From contig VXXH01000369.1 of assembly GCA_009835515.1 (NCBI GenBank), forward strand, positions 1-9,878: a stretch of 9,878 nt of DNA, given 5' to 3'. Under the pieces are notes generated by a model. It had not been told where the DNA came from. It was given only the letters and a program-made list of their open reading frames with translations, and made no database searches. This document shows, one piece after another, positions 7,692 through 9,878 of the stretch. How positions within the stretch are numbered: the first letter of the stretch is position 1; each line of letters begins with the position of its first letter. Source of the stretch: Candidatus Poribacteria bacterium. Its GTDB lineage: Bacteria > Poribacteria > WGA-4E > WGA-3G. The position numbers were made by a program, and so were the translations under genes.

Positions 7692-7946
7692 CTACGAATT
7701 CTCTCGTTCAGCGTAGATTTTCCATAACCGTTGTGGATTTTCAATAGAGAGACCCACATTGCCGCACTCACCACAGACAGTTGCTCTTAGTGCCTCTCTG
7801 TGAGCCTGTTTGAAAATCAAGGCATCAGGGTTCCCCTGTACCTCAACTTCCAAATCTTGTCCTACACCTGCCTCGTAGCGATCGCGAATCCGCAAATTGG
7901 GCATAATCTTCTCGGAACCGCACCTACCACATTTCATCGCAGCCAT
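7692..7946 (-). CDS. Small zinc-ribbon protein
   Basis: An 84-residue protein with two CxxC knuckles: CGRC (C6, C9) and CGEC (C58, C61). This is the arrangement of a zinc ribbon binding one zinc with four cysteines. Between them lies MPNLRIRD and a VEVQGNPDALIFK segment, a pattern I associate with short conserved zinc-ribbon proteins of unknown role. The longer frame opening at 8015 is rejected because that ATG falls within the promoter, upstream of the expected transcript start. The chosen ATG has AAGGAG ten bases upstream. A second ATG three codons in is also possible. It is first gene from a consensus promoter, with the phosphatase gene following. Binding of nucleic acid or protein is possible, but no specific function is shown. 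Confidence 0.75.
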   Translation of the reverse strand: MAAMKCGRCGSEKIMPNLRIRDRYEAGVGQDLEVEVQGNPDALIFKQAHREALRATVCGECGNVGLSIENPQRLWKIYAERENS

Positions 7947-8003
7947 CTGGATGAGTCTCCTTATTTCGATAATCTGTTCTCGTTGGTTTAACTTACACAA
8001 ACT

Positions 8004-8032
8004 ATTATACCCCAAATTTCAACCGATGTCAA
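8004..8032 (-). promoter_or_regulatory. Perfect consensus sigma-70 promoter
   Basis: TTGACA (8032-8027) and TATAAT (8009-8004) are separated by exactly 17 bases. All twelve hexamer positions match consensus. The expected start of transcription is near 7997, giving a leader of about 50 bases to the zinc-ribbon ATG at 7946. This suggests strong, housekeeping-type expression of the zinc-ribbon and phosphatase genes. Confidence 0.8.
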
Positions 8033-8100
8033 TCTTCTGATCAGTGCCATTCAATTTTAAGAAATTATTGGATTGGATGTCTTTTTTTGCAGGATCCGGT

Positions 8101-8151
8101 GCGAAACGCTGCGAAATGCTGCGAAATGCTGCGAAAATTTCAGCGTTTTTT
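8101..8151. repeat. 10-bp tandem repeat closed by inverted arms
   Basis: GCGAAACGCT is followed by two copies of GCGAAATGCT and a partial fourth unit beginning GCGAAAATTT (8101-8140). The outer parts AAACGCTG (8104-8111) and CAGCGTTT (8141-8148) are perfect inverted repeats, so the array could fold as one large hairpin. It ends in a T run on the plus strand, but no plus-strand gene precedes it. Confidence 0.7.
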
Positions 8152-8236
8152 CATAATACATAACATAAATTAAGTGTTATTACTGCGAAAAGGACATCAA
8201 AAACGGACAATTGAATGCCCTGCGCATTTCCTCTTA

Positions 8237-8266
8237 AAGTCCCCCTGATAAGGGGGATTTAGGGGG
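8237..8266. repeat. C-run/G-run hairpin element
   Basis: AAGTCCCCCT (8237-8246) pairs with AGGGGGATTT (8251-8260) over a GATA loop, ten pairs with one G-T. A second AGGGGG (8261-8266) could compete for the same C run. Elements of this form are, from memory, dispersed in several bacterial lineages, including cyanobacteria and Poribacteria-like genomes. Confidence 0.6.
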
Positions 8267-8330
8267 TTCAAATACCGAAATTACCGATTTTTTGACCGCT
8301 AAACGTCCGATATTCACGCAAGGTGCGTCA

Positions 8331-8360
8331 GTGAAACCCAACGATTTTGTTGGGTTTCGC
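8331..8360 (-). terminator. Strong hairpin after the MATE gene, possible terminator
   Basis: GAAACCCAAC (8333-8342) and GTTGGGTTTC (8349-8358) are a perfect 10-bp inverted repeat with a 6-base loop, extendable by a wobble and a G-C pair. It starts about 28 bases past the MATE stop codon. No T run follows on the minus strand, so termination would not be canonical. It may equally be a dispersed palindromic element. Confidence 0.4.
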
Positions 8361-8385
8361 TATACCTCTTTATAAGGTGGACTGA

Positions 8386-9705
8386 CTACTCAGGATCTGC
8401 TGCTTTAAACAGGTATTTCGGTGCCAATACTGTTAGCGACACACCGCGGGCAATCAGAAGCAGCGTCAATGCACCCCACAAGCCGTGGTTCCCAAAAGGC
8501 ATGAGCAAGTATACAGCACTTAAAAAAAGGAGTGTTGACACAATCACAGAATTTCGCAGTGCCTTAGAAGCAGTTGCGCCCAGAAAAATACCGTCCCAGA
8601 TATAGGCAGCGACGTTGACAACAGGCGCGACAATTATCCAGATAAGATACGGTTTTGACTGCTCGATAAGCGGCACCTGATTTGTAAAGAGATGTAGCAG
8701 CGGCTCTCCAAATAACACGAAAATTAACATAATTACGCCACCGAACAGAAATGACCAGAAGAAGACCTGGCGCGTTGTTCGTTTCAAATTCAGCATATCT
8801 TGTGCCCCTTTGTACTTACCGATTAGGCTTTCCGCTGCAAAAGCGAGCCCATCAATCGCGTAGGATGAGAGATTGATAAACTGAAGGAGGATTGTGTTGA
8901 TAGCAAGGACAGTATCACTCAAAACAGCGGATTTCGCTGTGAAAACAGCATGGCTAAACACAAGAAGACAGGTTCTGATGAAGATATCGCCGCTAATGTT
9001 AAGAAATCGCTTGAGTCTGGAAAGTGCCAACACCTCTCGGAAACGCCATCTTCTCAAAATACCTCGATAGTACCTCGAAAAGAGTAGGACTGCTAAAAAC
9101 AATCCGACATACTGCGCAATGACAGTCGCCAAAGCAACACCTGCTACCTTCATACCAAGCAACCGCACAAATACCAGATTCAGAGCGACGTTGACAAGAT
9201 TCACCACAATCGTCAATAGCATAGGATAACGGGCATTCTGTAACCCCAAAAAGACACCGTGAAAGGCGTGCAGGCACAATGTAGCAGGCGCAGCATAGAT
9301 GCGAATATGGAAATAGGTCCGCGCAAGGTGTTCCACTTCTGGGCTTGTATGAATGAGTCGGAAACTGACATCCGCAAGCTGCCATTGGAAGATAAGGAGC
9401 AGTAGGCTTGCCGTGATCCCGATGCATATCGCCCTGAGTAGCAAGCGTCCGCATTCGGGGAGGTCTTTTTCTCCGAAGGCTTGCGCCGTCAATCCTGTCG
9501 TCGTCATTCTGAGAAACCCGAACCCCCAATAGATAAAACTGAAGATAATACCACCGATACCAACGGCACCGAGATAGTGTTCGGATTCCAACCGTCCCAT
9601 CAATGCGGTATCCACCGCACCCAGAAGCGGGATAGAAAAATTGCTGACGATATTCGGAAGAGCGAGGCGATAGATTTCTTTATTGACGTTTTCAGGGGTA
9701 TCCAT
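8386..9705 (-). CDS. MATE family efflux transporter, DinF-like
   Basis: A 439-residue integral membrane transporter expected to export cationic or other small molecules using a sodium or proton gradient. It shows the family's twofold plan of about twelve helices. The first half carries LALPNIVSNFSIPLLGAVD (14-32) and TALMG, matching DinF-type MATE proteins. The second half carries DGLAFAAESLIGKYKG (285-300) and DGIFLGAT (371-378), both typical of the DinF branch. Length is normal and the frame is intact. The Shine-Dalgarno is weak (AGGA about 12 bases before the ATG), but the N-terminus fits the family, so I keep this start. It seems a single-gene unit with its own promoter upstream and a hairpin downstream. 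Substrate is unknown; sequence cannot separate drug, metabolite or signal export. Confidence 0.88.
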   Translation of the reverse strand: MDTPENVNKEIYRLALPNIVSNFSIPLLGAVDTALMGRLESEHYLGAVGIGGIIFSFIYWGFGFLRMTTTGLTAQAFGEKDLPECGRLLLRAICIGITASLLLLIFQWQLADVSFRLIHTSPEVEHLARTYFHIRIYAAPATLCLHAFHGVFLGLQNARYPMLLTIVVNLVNVALNLVFVRLLGMKVAGVALATVIAQYVGLFLAVLLFSRYYRGILRRWRFREVLALSRLKRFLNISGDIFIRTCLLVFSHAVFTAKSAVLSDTVLAINTILLQFINLSSYAIDGLAFAAESLIGKYKGAQDMLNLKRTTRQVFFWSFLFGGVIMLIFVLFGEPLLHLFTNQVPLIEQSKPYLIWIIVAPVVNVAAYIWDGIFLGATASKALRNSVIVSTLLFLSAVYLLMPFGNHGLWGALTLLLIARGVSLTVLAPKYLFKAADPE

Positions 9706-9734
9706 AGAGATGTCCGTTCCTACTTCTGGCTTAG

Positions 9735-9763
9735 AGTCTACCGCAAATTATACTGGAAATCAA
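9735..9763 (-). promoter_or_regulatory. Likely promoter of the MATE gene
   Basis: TTGATT (9763-9758) and TAGACT (9740-9735) are 17 bases apart, each matching four of six consensus bases. A TATAAT (9752-9747) lies in between but lacks a matching -35 box. The predicted transcript would have a leader of about 20-25 bases before the ATG at 9705. A 10-bp palindrome TACATATGTA (9816-9825) upstream could be an operator. Confidence 0.4.
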
Positions 9764-9835
9764 GGGATATTCCGCTTTGATGCAGAGACATTCAGTTTTA
9801 TATATTCACATTATATACATATGTACGAACTCTTC

Positions 9836-9858
9836 TGTAGGAGCGAGCAGTGCTCGCG
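9836..9858. repeat. GCGAGC/GCTCGC palindromic element at window edge
   Basis: GCGAGC (9843-9848) and GCTCGC (9852-9857) are perfect inverted repeats with a 3-base loop, set in GTAGGAGCGAGCAGTGCTCG. From memory, this phrase recurs as a dispersed intergenic element in Poribacteria-like genomes. The downstream neighbour is outside the window. Confidence 0.5.
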
Positions 9859-9878
9859 AATCTGTGAAAAAACGTAAA

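Larger units (their letters stand above)
8033..8385. other. Gene-free 353-base interval rich in repeats
   Basis: This lies between the stop of the MATE gene and the zinc-ribbon promoter. No coding frame with a credible start is seen. It contains the 10-bp tandem array, the C-run/G-run hairpin element and the 10-bp-stem hairpin listed separately. It also has a short direct repeat TACCGA near 8273-8288. It looks like an accumulation site for small dispersed elements. Confidence 0.6.

Noticed and set aside
7947..8015. N-terminal extension of the zinc-ribbon protein
   Set aside because: Its ATG lies between the -35 and -10 boxes of the consensus promoter, upstream of the expected transcript start.
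8101..8140. CRISPR-like array
   Set aside because: The units are 10 bp and directly adjacent, with no spacers and no cas genes nearby.
8104..8151. Factor-independent terminator on the plus strand (stem plus T run)
   Set aside because: No plus-strand gene lies upstream, and all genes in the window are on the minus strand.
8999..9529. 176-residue minus-strand frame inside the MATE gene
   Set aside because: It is an out-of-frame shadow of a clear 12-helix transporter, rich in cysteine and arginine with no recognisable fold.

Overview
The seven coding units I can support all lie on the minus strand, so transcription runs right to left. The organism looks like an uncultured bacterium of the Candidatus Poribacteria type. 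This is an inference from three things: a sigma factor fused to a membrane-anchored TlpA-like domain, mid-range base composition with Shine-Dalgarno-led genes, and short palindromic or G-run elements between genes that I associate with those genomes from memory. No rRNA, tRNA or other taxonomic marker is present to confirm it.

Layout, right to left. At 9836-9857 a compact palindrome sits near the window edge, followed by an AT-rich leader and a MATE-family (DinF-like) efflux transporter (9705-8386). The 353-base gap 8033-8385 has no gene but holds a perfect 10-bp-stem hairpin, a G-run/C-run hairpin element and a 10-bp tandem repeat. At 8032-8004 a perfect consensus sigma-70 promoter (TTGACA, 17 bases, TATAAT) drives a small zinc-ribbon protein (7946-7692). 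A type I phosphodiesterase/alkaline phosphatase family hydrolase follows 77 bases later (7614-6121), probably in the same operon. Next is the most unusual gene, 6011-3861: ECF sigma regions 2 and 4, a transmembrane helix, a prepilin-like segment, helical repeats and a TlpA/thioredoxin fold whose two catalytic cysteines are gone.

The 626-base interval 3235-3860 is not empty. It holds a small exported-protein gene with an excellent start site that appears broken by a one-base frameshift (3650-3358), with its ribosome binding site inside a hairpin. It also holds a 21-codon leader ORF that overlaps the next gene by ATGA. The left third carries two paralogous ABC-2 type permease genes (3234-1696 and 1590-184) with no ATPase gene in the window. 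The last 183 bases show no gene.

Functional reading: the window mixes export (MATE pump, two ABC-2 permeases) with a membrane-linked transcription regulator that may sense an extracytoplasmic signal. No direct link between the regulator and the transporters can be shown from sequence. The points most worth a second look are the cysteine-less sigma-TlpA fusion, the frameshifted gene beside it, and the coupled leader ORF before the permeases.
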